Positions 18,140 through 26,260 of a DNA stretch of 64,000 bases are shown piece by piece. The notes beneath the pieces are model-generated. The model ran no database searches. It was not told the DNA's origin and was given only the letters and a program-made list of their open reading frames with translations. Source of the stretch: Bog-756 sp963727075 (lineage in GTDB: Bacteria; Actinomycetota; Acidimicrobiia; Acidimicrobiales; RAAP-2); NCBI GenBank assembly GCA_963727075.1, contig CAVSET010000006.1, positions 1,984,001 through 2,048,000 on the forward strand. The letters are read 5' to 3'. A program made the translations under genes and the position numbers. Within the stretch, counting starts at the first letter, position 1. Each line of letters opens with the position of its first letter.

Positions 18140-19110
18140 CTACTGGAAGTCGGTAGGAACGGTGAGCCCGGTGAAGTCGCCCACCACCTTGGCGTCGTAG
18201 GGAGCGTTGAGCTGGTTCGGACCGTTTCCATCCACGTGGATCTGACCCTGGCCGAAGGCGATCTGGTGGTGCGAATTCACGTCGATCACCCGGTCATTGA
18301 ACTGGTCGCTGATGAGGGTGTCGCCCTCGGCCAGGCGCACGGCCCGGGTCGGTAGGGGGTTGGCCATGCTCCCCGTGCGGGTGTTCGTCACGTACGTCCA
18401 GGCGACCAACTTCGCCTGGGTGACTTCCACCACCCGGTTGTTGTTCGAGTCGGTGATCTGGGTGTGGCCGTTGGGGAGCCGGCTGGCAAAGGCCGCCCCG
18501 TTGAGGGTGGTGGTGTCCGAGGGGCTGCGGTAGTGCCAGACGATCTGGTGCTCCCGAGTGACCTCGATCACCCGGTTGTTGTTCACGTCAGCGATCAGGA
18601 TGTGGCCGTTGGGCAGGAGTTGGGCGCTGTTCGGGTTGTTGAGCCCGTCGAACCCAGAGCCAGGCATGCCGGTCGTGCCGTATTGCCAGACGACCTCGTG
18701 GTGGCGATCCACCTCGATGACCTGGCTATTGCCCTGGTCGGTGATGAGCACATCCCCTCCCGGGAGCGCGGTGGCCCGCACCGGGGTGCTCAGCTGGTTC
18801 TCCCTGGTCCCGGTGACACCGGCGTGGCCGTACTGCGAGACGATGTGACCGTCTCGCTGGAGTTCGGGCCGGCCACCGAGGACCCGTTGCCGAACTGCCA
18901 GACGACTTGATGACCGTCGATCTCGACGATGCGGTTGTTGAACTGGTCGGCAATGACCATGTTCCCAGGTTGATTGAAACCTTCCGAGCCGGCAGAAGCT
19001 GCGGCGGCTGGAGCCAGTGTCACCAGCCCACCGACCGCTACCGCAGATCCCAATCCGATCCCCACCAACCGGCGCCGCAGACGCACCGCAGCCTTCTCGT
19101 CGTTCCGCAT
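18140..19110 (-). pseudogene. Exported NHL/beta-propeller repeat protein, split by one frameshift
   Basis: The first frame (19110 to about 18850) encodes a basic N-terminus, a hydrophobic signal segment VGIGLGSAVAVGGLVTLAP ending in Ala-rich sequence, and one repeat (NMVIADQFNNRIVEI). The second frame continues with DVLITDQGNSQVIEV, HILIADVNNNRVIEV, HTQITDSNNNRVVEV and DTLISDQFNDRVIDV, stopping at 18140. The repeats align without loss if one base is missing near 18852, after the V-A-G-P codons. The intact product would be about 320 aa with five to six NHL-like blades, secreted or lipid-face located. Whether the shift is real or a consensus error is not decidable here. Confidence 0.75.
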
Positions 19111-19335
19111 GTCCGACTCCTCTCAGAGCTCCCAACAGGTTCGCCACCCTCGAGGCGATAGGTATGGGGCCGCCAAAAGGTTCGTCACATCCCGGCATTG
19201 CCCGGCATCCCGCCCGCTCGGTGTGGTCGGGGGTCATGCCCATGGCCGACAGGGCTCTTGATCCCGTCGCCATCAGGGCTTTCCGGTGAGACAGCGCTGG
19301 AGGACGGCCAGGTCGGCCGGACCAACCCCTCCTCC

Positions 19336-20523
19336 TCACACCGGAACCCCGGCGACGGCCACCACGGCGCCGATCACCCCGGCGATGACCAGGCCGCTGA
19401 CCACGCCGCGCCGGGCCGCGAAGAGCCAGAGCAGTGCACCCCCGAGCACGGGGACCTGCCACAGGTGGCTGTAGGCGAGGCCGAGGGGGATGGCCGAGCC
19501 GGCGATAGCGCCGATGACTGATGGTCCGGCCCCGGTGAGGAACGCTTCGATGGAACGATTCGTCCGGATCTGGTCGAAGCTCGGTCCTCCGACGAGGATG
19601 AACCAGAAGGACGGGGCGAAGGCGATCAGGGCGGCGAGCAGGCCGCCGCCCACTCCCCCCGCGGCATAGCCGACGACGGCCACGGTCTGGACGACCGGGC
19701 CCGGGGTCACCTGGCCCAGAGCCACCGCGTTCAGGAACTGGGCACCGGTCATCCAGTGGTAGGCGGTTACGGCGTCGTGCTGCATGAGTGGGATGATCAC
19801 GAACCCACCGCCGTAGGAGAGGGCGCCCACCTTGAATGCGACCCAGGCCAGCGCACCGAACCCACCGGCGATCGCTCCATGGGTGACGACCGCCGGTATG
19901 ACTGCTCGACTCGAACCCGGTATGGGACGGGCTCGGTGGCGCACGCCGATCTCGACCAGTCCGCAGACGAGGAGCACCAACACCAGATAGGGGCCGACAA
20001 TCGCCGCGGCCGCTCCTCCGAGAAGGGCATACATCCCCCAGCGGACCCGTTCGCCGAACCGGGGACCGATACGCTTCCAGCTGGCCGGAACGAGCTTCGA
20101 AGCGGCGTGGAGCGCCACGGCCGGCACCGCCGCGCCGGCCCCCGCTGCTGCCCCGAGGACCCAGTCCGGGGGGTGGCTGGCCAGGAACACCGCCGAGAGG
20201 GCCAGGATCAGGACCAGTCCCGGGATGATGAAGCAGGCTCCGCCGAGGACCGCACCGATCGGACCCCGGAGCCGCCACGCACAGAAGATCGCCAGCTGGG
20301 TCGATGCCGGACCGGGGAGGAGGTTGGTGGTGGCGATGGCGTCTTCGAACTCCTTGGCTCCGATCCAGTTCCGCTCCTCGACGCACATCCGTCGTAGCAG
20401 GGCGATGTGAGTGGGAGGGCCGCCGAAACCAATGCAGCCGAGACGGCCCCATTCCCGGGCGATGGTTCGGAGCGCAACCTTCGAGTCGGACGGCTCCCGG
20501 GCGGCGTGGTTGTTGTCGGCCAT
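19336..20523 (-). CDS. chrA: Chromate transporter, two-domain ChrA
   Basis: 395 aa CHR-family inner-membrane exporter with two homologous halves. The N-terminal half has FGGPPTHIALL and NLLPGPASTQLA. The C-terminal half has LSYGGGFVIIPLMQ and LGQVTPGPVVQT. About ten hydrophobic segments are evident. Members expel chromate and give resistance. The start lies 3 bp after the PadR gene stop, so the two are one operon and PadR probably controls expression. The length is normal. Confidence 0.92.
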   Translation of the reverse strand: MADNNHAAREPSDSKVALRTIAREWGRLGCIGFGGPPTHIALLRRMCVEERNWIGAKEFEDAIATTNLLPGPASTQLAIFCAWRLRGPIGAVLGGACFIIPGLVLILALSAVFLASHPPDWVLGAAAGAGAAVPAVALHAASKLVPASWKRIGPRFGERVRWGMYALLGGAAAAIVGPYLVLVLLVCGLVEIGVRHRARPIPGSSRAVIPAVVTHGAIAGGFGALAWVAFKVGALSYGGGFVIIPLMQHDAVTAYHWMTGAQFLNAVALGQVTPGPVVQTVAVVGYAAGGVGGGLLAALIAFAPSFWFILVGGPSFDQIRTNRSIEAFLTGAGPSVIGAIAGSAIPLGLAYSHLWQVPVLGGALLWLFAARRGVVSGLVIAGVIGAVVAVAGVPV

Positions 20524-20526
20524 GTG

Positions 20527-20826
20527 CTAATGGTCGGCGAGGACCTCGGCGGCCAGCTCGCGTAGCTGCCGCTTGGTTGCCTCCAGGGTTCGCCGTCCCC
20601 GGGCGGTCGCCACGTAGGAGCGGCGGGCACGTCCGCCCACCACCTCTGCCTGCGAGCGGAGGAGCCCTTCGGCCTCCATCCGGTGCAGGGTCGGATAGAG
20701 CGACCCAGGGCTGATCCTGTACCCGTGGCGAGCCAGCTCGCTGGCCATCCACGCCCCGTGGACCGTTCCATGGGCGGCGTGGTGGAGGATGTGCAGACGG
20801 ACCGCACCCCGGAGAAATTCCCGCAC
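20527..20826 (-). CDS. PadR-family transcriptional regulator
   Basis: 99 aa winged-helix protein. ILHHAAHGTVHGAWMASEL leads into YRISPGSLYPTLHRMEAEG, the diagnostic PadR recognition region, and the basic wing RRSYVATARGRRTLE and C-terminal dimer helix follow. This size matches the short PadR class that pairs with chrA. It probably autoregulates through the inverted repeat just upstream (20844-20858). Confidence 0.9.
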   Translation of the reverse strand: MREFLRGAVRLHILHHAAHGTVHGAWMASELARHGYRISPGSLYPTLHRMEAEGLLRSQAEVVGGRARRSYVATARGRRTLEATKRQLRELAAEVLADH

Positions 20827-20843
20827 GGGTTGAGGCTACCTGT

Positions 20844-20858
20844 TATCGGATCCCGATA
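20844..20858. promoter_or_regulatory. Candidate PadR operator (inverted repeat)
   Basis: TATCGG-ATC-CCGATA, a perfect 6-bp inverted repeat 18 bp upstream of the padR start, directly followed by a second small palindrome CGATATCG (20854-20861). The position suits autorepression of padR-chrA. Binding is inferred. Confidence 0.5.
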
Positions 20859-20977
20859 TCGAAATACGTAATCAGGCCCACGGGGTGGGCCGTTCCGACG
20901 CAGGACCCCGTCGACCATCCCACTCCCGGTCGATGACATGCCCCTCTGCGCCCCTCCTGAACGGTATCGTCAGCCCG

Positions 20978-22105
20978 ATGAGCCAGGGCTCGACGCCATC
21001 GACGGCAGGCCAGGGCGCATCGACCGGCCCGCCCATCCTCTCCCGACGAGAGGCACGCCGAGGAGGGGCGAGGCGTCGCCGAACCCGGTGGTTGGTACTG
21101 GCCGGGGTCGGCGTGGTCGCAATAGGTGTGGCCGTGGCCGTACTGCTGATCCGGGGCGGTTCCACCACCTCGACCCCGTCCGCCTCCGGGTCGATCTGCC
21201 CCCTGACGGGAGAGGCGGCTGCTGGAGGAGCGGTACCGGCCCGGCCGGCACTGGCCGTCAAGATCGGCAACTACTCCGGTGATCGGCCCTCGGAGGGGCT
21301 CAACCAGGCCGACATCGTGTTCGAGGAACCCGTCGAGGGGGCCATCACCCGTCTGGTGGCCGTGTTCCAATGTCAGGCACCGTCACTGGTCGGGGACGTG
21401 CGTTCCGCACGGGAGCCTGACGTCGGCATCCTCTCCCAGCTCTCCAACCCGATTTTCGCCCATGCCGGCGGCATTCAGCCGGTTCTGGCGCTGCTGGCCC
21501 AGGCCCCCCTCATCGACGAGAACGTACTGGGTGGCGCGTCAGCGGCATCGGGGCACCCAGCCGGCCGGTTCGCCCCGTATTCCACATTCGTCGTACCACA
21601 CGCCCTGTGGACCCTCCATCCGTCCGCCAACACGCCGCCCGCTCCACTCTTCGACTACGCCACCGGCCTGCCGAAGAACGCGGTGCCCGGTTCGGGCTCC
21701 TCCGTGCACATCCCGTTCTCCAGCTCGTCGGACGTGTCCTGGAAGCGGGATCCATCCGCGGGCCGGTACCTCCGCTACTACTCGGGTGCCCCGGACCATC
21801 TGATCGACGGCACGCAGACCTCGTCGGTCAACGTGGTTGTCATGACCGTCCATACCTTTACCGGGTCGTGGGTGGAGAGCAGCGGAGGAGCCCGCGAGGT
21901 GGAAGTGACCGCGACCGGCTCCGGCCCGCTGGTGGTCCTGGAGGGCGGAGCCGCCATCACCGGGACGTGGACCCGATCCAGTGTCACCCAGCCGGCCACC
22001 CTCACCGGGCAGGACGGGACCTCGATCACGCTGCAGCCCGGCAACACCTGGGTGGAGCTGGTCCCCGAAGGGATCCCGGTGACGACCACGGCCGCCGCAC
22101 CGTAG
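20978..22105 (+). CDS. DUF3048 domain membrane-anchored protein
   Basis: About 375 aa from ATG 20978 (MSQGSTPSTAG). It has a basic cytoplasmic tail, one transmembrane segment (WLVLAGVGVVAIGVAVAVLL), then an extracellular domain. Within it, ICPLTGE, ALAVKIGNYSGDRPSEGLNQADIVFEEPVEG and AHAGGIQPVL are typical of DUF3048 (YerB-like). SFKRDP-like W-K-R-D-P-S-A-G-R-Y-L-R also fits. The function is unknown; relatives are envelope proteins. It is divergent from padR-chrA. Confidence 0.85.
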   Translation: MSQGSTPSTAGQGASTGPPILSRREARRGGARRRRTRWLVLAGVGVVAIGVAVAVLLIRGGSTTSTPSASGSICPLTGEAAAGGAVPARPALAVKIGNYSGDRPSEGLNQADIVFEEPVEGAITRLVAVFQCQAPSLVGDVRSAREPDVGILSQLSNPIFAHAGGIQPVLALLAQAPLIDENVLGGASAASGHPAGRFAPYSTFVVPHALWTLHPSANTPPAPLFDYATGLPKNAVPGSGSSVHIPFSSSSDVSWKRDPSAGRYLRYYSGAPDHLIDGTQTSSVNVVVMTVHTFTGSWVESSGGAREVEVTATGSGPLVVLEGGAAITGTWTRSSVTQPATLTGQDGTSITLQPGNTWVELVPEGIPVTTTAAAP

Positions 22106-22154
22106 GAAGCGATCGGGCTGTCATCGGCCGACGGACCCCGCTTGCCTCAACGGG

Positions 22155-22498
22155 TCAACGGCTCGTGCCTACGCCGGCCCTGTCCATTTCCAGCTGACCC
22201 TCATCAAACGGCGCAGTGCCGTTGTGGTGGCCCGGGAATCGACGGTTGGCCGTGGTCCCGCCCCACTCGAGATGGCTGCCTGACACCGGCACGAGCCGGG
22301 TGAGGTCCATGAGCGCCTCGACACCTTTCGTATCAGGCACGCAGAGGGCCGGAGTCTTGAGACGGTAATCTCGCCGCCCTCATCGATCAGCTCGGCAATG
22401 ACCGCGATCAGATTGATGGCCGTGGCACCATCGAGCGTCCCGGCAAGCCGGATGACGGCGGGACTGGCCTCGACGTCAACGGAGATCTCCAGCCCCAC
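22155..22498 (-). pseudogene. STAS-domain (anti-sigma factor antagonist-like) protein, split by one frameshift
   Basis: From GTG 22498 the first frame reads VGLEISVDVEASPAVIRLAG then TLDGATAINLIAVIAELIDEGG, the first half of a STAS fold. After G-E-I-T-V the fold continues in another frame with ALCVPDTKGVEALMDLTR, the helix that normally follows the regulatory Ser/Thr, and ends at 22155. One missing base near 22360 would rejoin them as about 115 aa. The phosphorylatable residue could be Thr in PDTKG. Such proteins act in partner-switching control. Identification rests on pattern only. Confidence 0.45.
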
Positions 22499-22810
22499 GT
22501 TCCGTTCCCAAGCGTTGGGCTCCTCGCACTGACGAGTGCATCGAGGGGGCACTCAGCATCCCACCGAGAGATCGGCTCGGCTGTTCGACCACGTTCCGAC
22601 CCCACACAGTTCACGCCCCCCGGGCATCGCCTCGCTTCCGGCGCGGTGAGATCCACCAAGTCATCATCGAGCAACGAAGCCATCCGGACAAAGGTCGAAG
22701 GTCACAACCTTCCACGATCGGCGACGCAACCATCCGGTCACGCCGTCAGCAGGGCTCCCACCAGGTCGCAGACCCCTGCTCAGGGGTCTGAGCCAACCCG
22801 ACGCCGACCT
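22499..22810. other. Intergenic stretch downstream of the glycoside hydrolase
   Basis: 312 bp without a convincing gene. A short frame starting M-A-S-L-L-D-D-D-L-V-D-L near 22683 looks protein-like only briefly. The hairpin at 22769-22790 is the one clear element. Confidence 0.4.
22769..22790 (-). terminator. Probable terminator hairpin of the glycoside hydrolase gene
   Basis: Perfect 9-bp stem (CAGACCCCT / AGGGGTCTG) with a 4-nt loop, about 20 bp past the stop at 22811. There is no U-tract, as is common for actinobacterial terminators. Confidence 0.55.
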
Positions 22811-24103
22811 TCATCCCTGGCGGGTCGACCCACTCTGGCTCGTCGGCGCCACCGAGTGCATCGCCATTGCCGCACCCACCATGGTCCCATAGGGAACATC
22901 CCCAACATTGACAAGGCCCCAGTTGCTGTTCTCGCCGTCAAAACGCCCACCGGCCGGCTCGTCGACATACTCGAACCACGAGTCTCCGATCACCCACGGT
23001 GCGCTGTACATCGTCTTGATGAACGACTCGTAGACCGAGGCTCGGTCCGCCTGAGTGGAATAGACGGGGAAGATGGGCGGGTAGGTGTTTGGCAGTCCGC
23101 TGTCGGCGGCCCGAAAGCCGTACTCACCGATGATGAGTGGGCGGTTGACGATCGCCTCGATGTTCGAGAGGTTCGGTGTTGGATTGAGATACTGCGGGGC
23201 CAGTCTCTGGATCGCATCCTCCAGCCCGGGGATGAGCGCATAGTCGTCGATGCTGAAGACATCGACGAAGGGACGCGCCCCCTCGAGTAGAGCCGGCTGG
23301 ATCAGCTGGGCCGGGGCTTTCACTCCGAGGATGAGATGGTGACGGTCGTACTTGCGGATCGCGGCGGAGGTCACTCGGAAGTAGCGGGTGGCCAGGACGC
23401 GGACGAAGGTGTCGGGCCTGCCTACGTACCGTTCGGCCACCTTCAACCCCGGGGACCCGGTTGGGAGAGCCAGGTACCGCGCCAGAACGGTCTGCGTCGA
23501 CCGCCAATCCGGCCCCCATTGGAGCTCGCTGTCGGTGTACCACCCGATCAGGTTGGTGTCATCGGCGAGGGGAGCTATCTGCGACGCGGCAACGGAGTAA
23601 GCATTGGTAACGAAGGAGGGAGCAAACCAATCGTTCCCACTGGCCATGGAGAGAAGCTCCGTATAGGGCATCTGGGCCGCAAAGTTGCTGTAGTCAGAGA
23701 AGGATCCGATGGTGTTGAATCCCCACGAACGCAGCCGATCGACGGTTGCTGTCGCCCACGCCGTCGTGCTCGGGTATTCCTTGCCAATGGTCATGCAATA
23801 GGGACAGAGCCCGGTCGTCCTGTCCGTGTCGGGACTGGTCGACACATGATCAACCCCCGACGAGTAGAACGGCCGCCCATCGGGCGTGACGAACCACCAG
23901 CGACCATCTCTCCGATCGACCCGAAAGTACCCGGTGGGCTTGAAGTGGCGGTCCATAGGCAGGACTGTTGCCGCCCTGGGCACCGCGGTAGGGGCGGCCT
24001 GTGCGACCTCGGCCCCGCCAATCCCCAGCCCGCCGGCGATGACGGCGATGGCGGCGAAGGGGATCGCTATCCGCCGCCGACTTCCTCGGTATCGAGTCCC
24101 CAT
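22811..24103 (-). CDS. Secreted glycoside hydrolase, agarase-like TIM barrel
   Basis: About 430 aa from ATG 24103. The N-terminus has twin arginines followed by a hydrophobic stretch and an A-Q-A cleavage site (GSRRRIAIPFAAIAVIAGG ... VAQAAP), suggesting Tat export. The mature domain opens with YFRVDRRDGRWWFVTPDG and PFYSSGVDHV, a pattern shared with beta-agarase-type enzymes. The likely acid/base is Glu in YTDSELQWGPDW and the nucleophile Glu in IIGEYGFRAADSG. It probably attacks an extracellular beta-galactan or related polysaccharide. The family assignment within clan GH-A is approximate. Confidence 0.7.
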   Translation of the reverse strand: MGTRYRGSRRRIAIPFAAIAVIAGGLGIGGAEVAQAAPTAVPRAATVLPMDRHFKPTGYFRVDRRDGRWWFVTPDGRPFYSSGVDHVSTSPDTDRTTGLCPYCMTIGKEYPSTTAWATATVDRLRSWGFNTIGSFSDYSNFAAQMPYTELLSMASGNDWFAPSFVTNAYSVAASQIAPLADDTNLIGWYTDSELQWGPDWRSTQTVLARYLALPTGSPGLKVAERYVGRPDTFVRVLATRYFRVTSAAIRKYDRHHLILGVKAPAQLIQPALLEGARPFVDVFSIDDYALIPGLEDAIQRLAPQYLNPTPNLSNIEAIVNRPLIIGEYGFRAADSGLPNTYPPIFPVYSTQADRASVYESFIKTMYSAPWVIGDSWFEYVDEPAGGRFDGENSNWGLVNVGDVPYGTMVGAAMAMHSVAPTSQSGSTRQG

Positions 24104-24416
24104 CGGATTGCCTTTCCACCTGGTGACGACAGTGCGAGCCACCCCTCGGCCCAGCCGGTGCGGAACTGTAATCCACCGACGTCACAGACGCTCTGCCCGC
24201 TCATCCCTCACCTCGGCGGGTCTCCGATTCCGAGATGCGTGAGCCCCGCCCGACGATCCATTCCTGTTGCGCCGGATCGACGGGATCATGATCTTGGCCG
24301 TGGCGGCCAGGCACTGGGGCGGCTTCGTCCGGAGTATGCCGTCCAGGCGCTGGCCAGAGGACGGCACGCCGCGAGCGCCCGACGTCGGCAAGGCCACCGG
24401 CATGTCGACCCGGAGG
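24104..24416. other. Intergenic stretch between protease and glycoside hydrolase
   Basis: 313 bp that should carry the promoter of the leftward hydrolase gene. No gene, repeat or hairpin stands out. Confidence 0.4.
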
Positions 24417-25400
24417 TCAGTCGGCGGCGTTCAGCTCCACGGGGATGGCGATGACATCGACAAGGGCCTCAGAGCGCAGGACGGTCAGGGCCAAGGGTCG
24501 GCCGATGGCGTCTCCGAGCATCAGACGCTGAAGGGTTTGGGCGTTCATGACTGCGTCGCGGTCGGCACTGAGCAGCAGGTCGCCAGCGCGCAACCCGGCC
24601 CGTGCGGCTGGGCTCCCGGGCACGATCTCGGCGATGCGCAGCCCCATCATCTGGTCGCGCTGCGAGGCGAGCTGCGGAGGCAATGGGGCCGGGCTACCGG
24701 CCAAGCCCAGGTAGGCCCTCCGCACTCGCCCCTCAGCCATCAAGACGGCAACGACATGGCGGGTGATGGCGTTGATGGGAATGGCCAGGCCGACTCCTAC
24801 CCCGGCCACTGCGGTGTTGATGCCCACCACATCCCCCGATGCCACGACCAAGGCTCCACCGGAATTCCCCGGGTTGAGGGCGGCGTCCGTCTGGATGACA
24901 TCATCGATGATCCGGACATTGCTCCCTGCTCGGGTCGGCAACGACCGGCCCACCGCGCTCACGACGCCCGCGGTGACGCTGCCCGCCAGGCCGAGCGGGT
25001 TTCCCACCGCCACCACCAATTGACCCACTTTGAGCTGTGACGCCTCTCCCAGCCGGGCCGGAGCCGGGGTTGTCCCATCGGCGCGCACCACAGCCAGGTC
25101 CGACAGCGGATCGGTGCCGACCACGTGGAACGGGACCGAGGTGCCATCGGCGAAGGCGGCCCGACCGGCGTCGGCCGCCCCGACCACGTGGGCGTTGGTC
25201 AGCAAGAAGCCGTCGTCGGTGAAGACGACCGCTGATCCCGCTCCGCCGACCGAGCGGCCATCACGTCGGCGTCGGGAGACCTCCAGAGCAGCCACCCGGG
25301 CGGTCAGCTGCTCAGCCACCGAGACGACTACCTGGGAATACGCGTCCAATGCCGCCCACTCCGGGTCAGATGTGGTGGAGAAACTGTCACTGAGGCTCAC
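24417..25400 (-). CDS. HtrA/DegP-like trypsin-PDZ protease without membrane anchor
   Basis: 327 aa. The chymotrypsin-fold triad is His71 in LTNAHVVG, Asp101 in DPLSDLAVV and Ser180 in LNPGNSGGALV. One PDZ domain follows (residues about 235-320, containing IAEIVPGSPAARAGLRAGD). No signal peptide or transmembrane helix is visible, unlike most actinobacterial HtrA proteins, so it may act in the cytoplasm or its start may be mis-set. GTG 25400 has no RBS but lies ten bases after a TATAAT, suggesting a leaderless mRNA. The role would be protein quality control. Confidence 0.88.
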   Translation of the reverse strand: MSLSDSFSTTSDPEWAALDAYSQVVVSVAEQLTARVAALEVSRRRRDGRSVGGAGSAVVFTDDGFLLTNAHVVGAADAGRAAFADGTSVPFHVVGTDPLSDLAVVRADGTTPAPARLGEASQLKVGQLVVAVGNPLGLAGSVTAGVVSAVGRSLPTRAGSNVRIIDDVIQTDAALNPGNSGGALVVASGDVVGINTAVAGVGVGLAIPINAITRHVVAVLMAEGRVRRAYLGLAGSPAPLPPQLASQRDQMMGLRIAEIVPGSPAARAGLRAGDLLLSADRDAVMNAQTLQRLMLGDAIGRPLALTVLRSEALVDVIAIPVELNAAD

Positions 25401-25423
25401 GATTACATCATTATACGATTACA
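25399..25423 (-). promoter_or_regulatory. Leaderless promoter: TATAAT between two 9-bp direct repeats
   Basis: On the minus strand TGTAATCGT occurs twice (25423-25415 and 25407-25399, period 16), and TATAAT (25415-25410) sits between them, ending 10 nt before the GTG start of the protease. Transcription would begin at or within 2-3 nt of the start codon. The repeats could bind a repressor. No good -35 box is seen. Confidence 0.5.
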
Positions 25424-25616
25424 GTCAGCCGAACTGGACAGACGGCACCACTCGGCAGCGGTCGGGACGCCCGGGGCATGAGCAGCCGGGACAGCCAGCG
25501 GTCGGTGCGGGTGGCGACCAGTCCGACCCGCTGTCGAACCCGACTGGCCGAGGTCCTCTCCCGACCCAGCGTCCTCGCCCAACCCGTCATGTCCAACCGT
25601 CTTCGCACCCTTGCCC

Positions 25617-25636
25617 GATCGCAAGGTGATCGCAAG
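25617..25636 (+). promoter_or_regulatory. Candidate OmpR-type regulator site (direct repeat, 11-bp period)
   Basis: GATCGCAAG repeats exactly at 25617-25625 and 25628-25636, one helical turn apart, about 100 bp before the first cluster gene. OmpR-family regulators bind tandem half-sites with 10-11 bp spacing, and one is encoded at the end of the cluster. The assignment is inferred. Confidence 0.5.
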
Positions 25637-25670
25637 ATGAGAGAACTCTCATCACCGGCTCATTGCCGGT
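25636..25670. promoter_or_regulatory. Perfect palindrome followed by a small hairpin in the cluster leader
   Basis: GATGAGAG-AA-CTCTCATC (25636-25653) is an 18-bp perfect palindrome. It is directly followed by ACCGGC-TCATT-GCCGGT (25654-25670), a 6-bp stem with 5-nt loop. Together they may be an operator and a leader RNA hairpin 70-100 bp before the ATG. Confidence 0.45.
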
Positions 25671-25738
25671 TTAGGAGCGGTCGTCAGACTCCACCGAAGG
25701 GCCGGCGGCACCCGTTGACCTGTGACTGAGGAGGAACG

Positions 25739-26260
25739 ATGGTACCCATGAATCGGCACGTGAAGAGGTTGGCTCTGGGCGTCGCCATGGCTGGCGGCGT
25801 GGCCACCGGGATGGTTACGGCGGCCAGCGCAACATCGTCCAGCACTGCGCTCCACGAGAACCCGACGGCGGCACAGGCGCAACAGGTGCACCAGGAGGTC
25901 GTGGCCCTGACCGAAAGGGAGGAGGGGTTGAAGACCGAGGTCCTGCAGCGCGAACAGCAGCAGTGGTTGGCTGCCGAAACGGCGTCGACCGCGGGGTCGT
26001 CGGCGGTGAATTCGGCGCCGGTCGCGCCGCAACAGACCGACCAGCCTGCACCGAAGAGCACCGGGTCCCGGTCGAGCTCACCGGTGAGCAGCCTCGGCCA
26101 CCCGATCGAGACCGCTCCGACGGACACGCCGAGCCCCGCACCCCCGGCCTCCTCGACCACCGAACCTCCGGAGTCGACCACGACGACCGTGGTGCCTGCC
26201 CCACCGGTGACGTCGACGACGCTGGCGAACGGCGGCGGTTGGAGTGATGGCGGTGACTGA
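25739..26260 (+). CDS. Exported low-complexity protein, first gene of the redox cluster
   Basis: 173 aa, unrecognised. ATG 25739 has GGAGG five bases upstream. The N-terminus MVPMNRHVKRLALGVAMAGG is a signal peptide with a likely cut after A-S-A. The mature part begins with a helical segment rich in Glu and Gln (QAQQVHQEVVALTEREEGL), possibly a short coiled coil. The rest is Ser/Thr/Pro-rich and probably extended across the wall. There is no cofactor motif. It overlaps the next gene. It may be a surface scaffold or partner of the electron-transfer proteins, inferred from position only. Confidence 0.7.
   Translation: MVPMNRHVKRLALGVAMAGGVATGMVTAASATSSSTALHENPTAAQAQQVHQEVVALTEREEGLKTEVLQREQQQWLAAETASTAGSSAVNSAPVAPQQTDQPAPKSTGSRSSSPVSSLGHPIETAPTDTPSPAPPASSTTEPPESTTTTVVPAPPVTSTTLANGGGWSDGGD

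Larger units (their letters stand above)
25424..25738. other. Regulatory region upstream of the redox cluster
   Basis: 315 bp between the leftward protease and the rightward cluster. No gene is seen. The right end holds the direct repeat, palindrome and hairpin listed separately, then GAGGAGG as the RBS of the first cluster gene. Confidence 0.55.

Noticed and set aside
18140..20752. Single 870-codon leftward frame
   Set aside because: Only its last part (NHL repeats) is real. The rest is antisense-frame shadow of chrA and padR, which have clear motifs in other frames.
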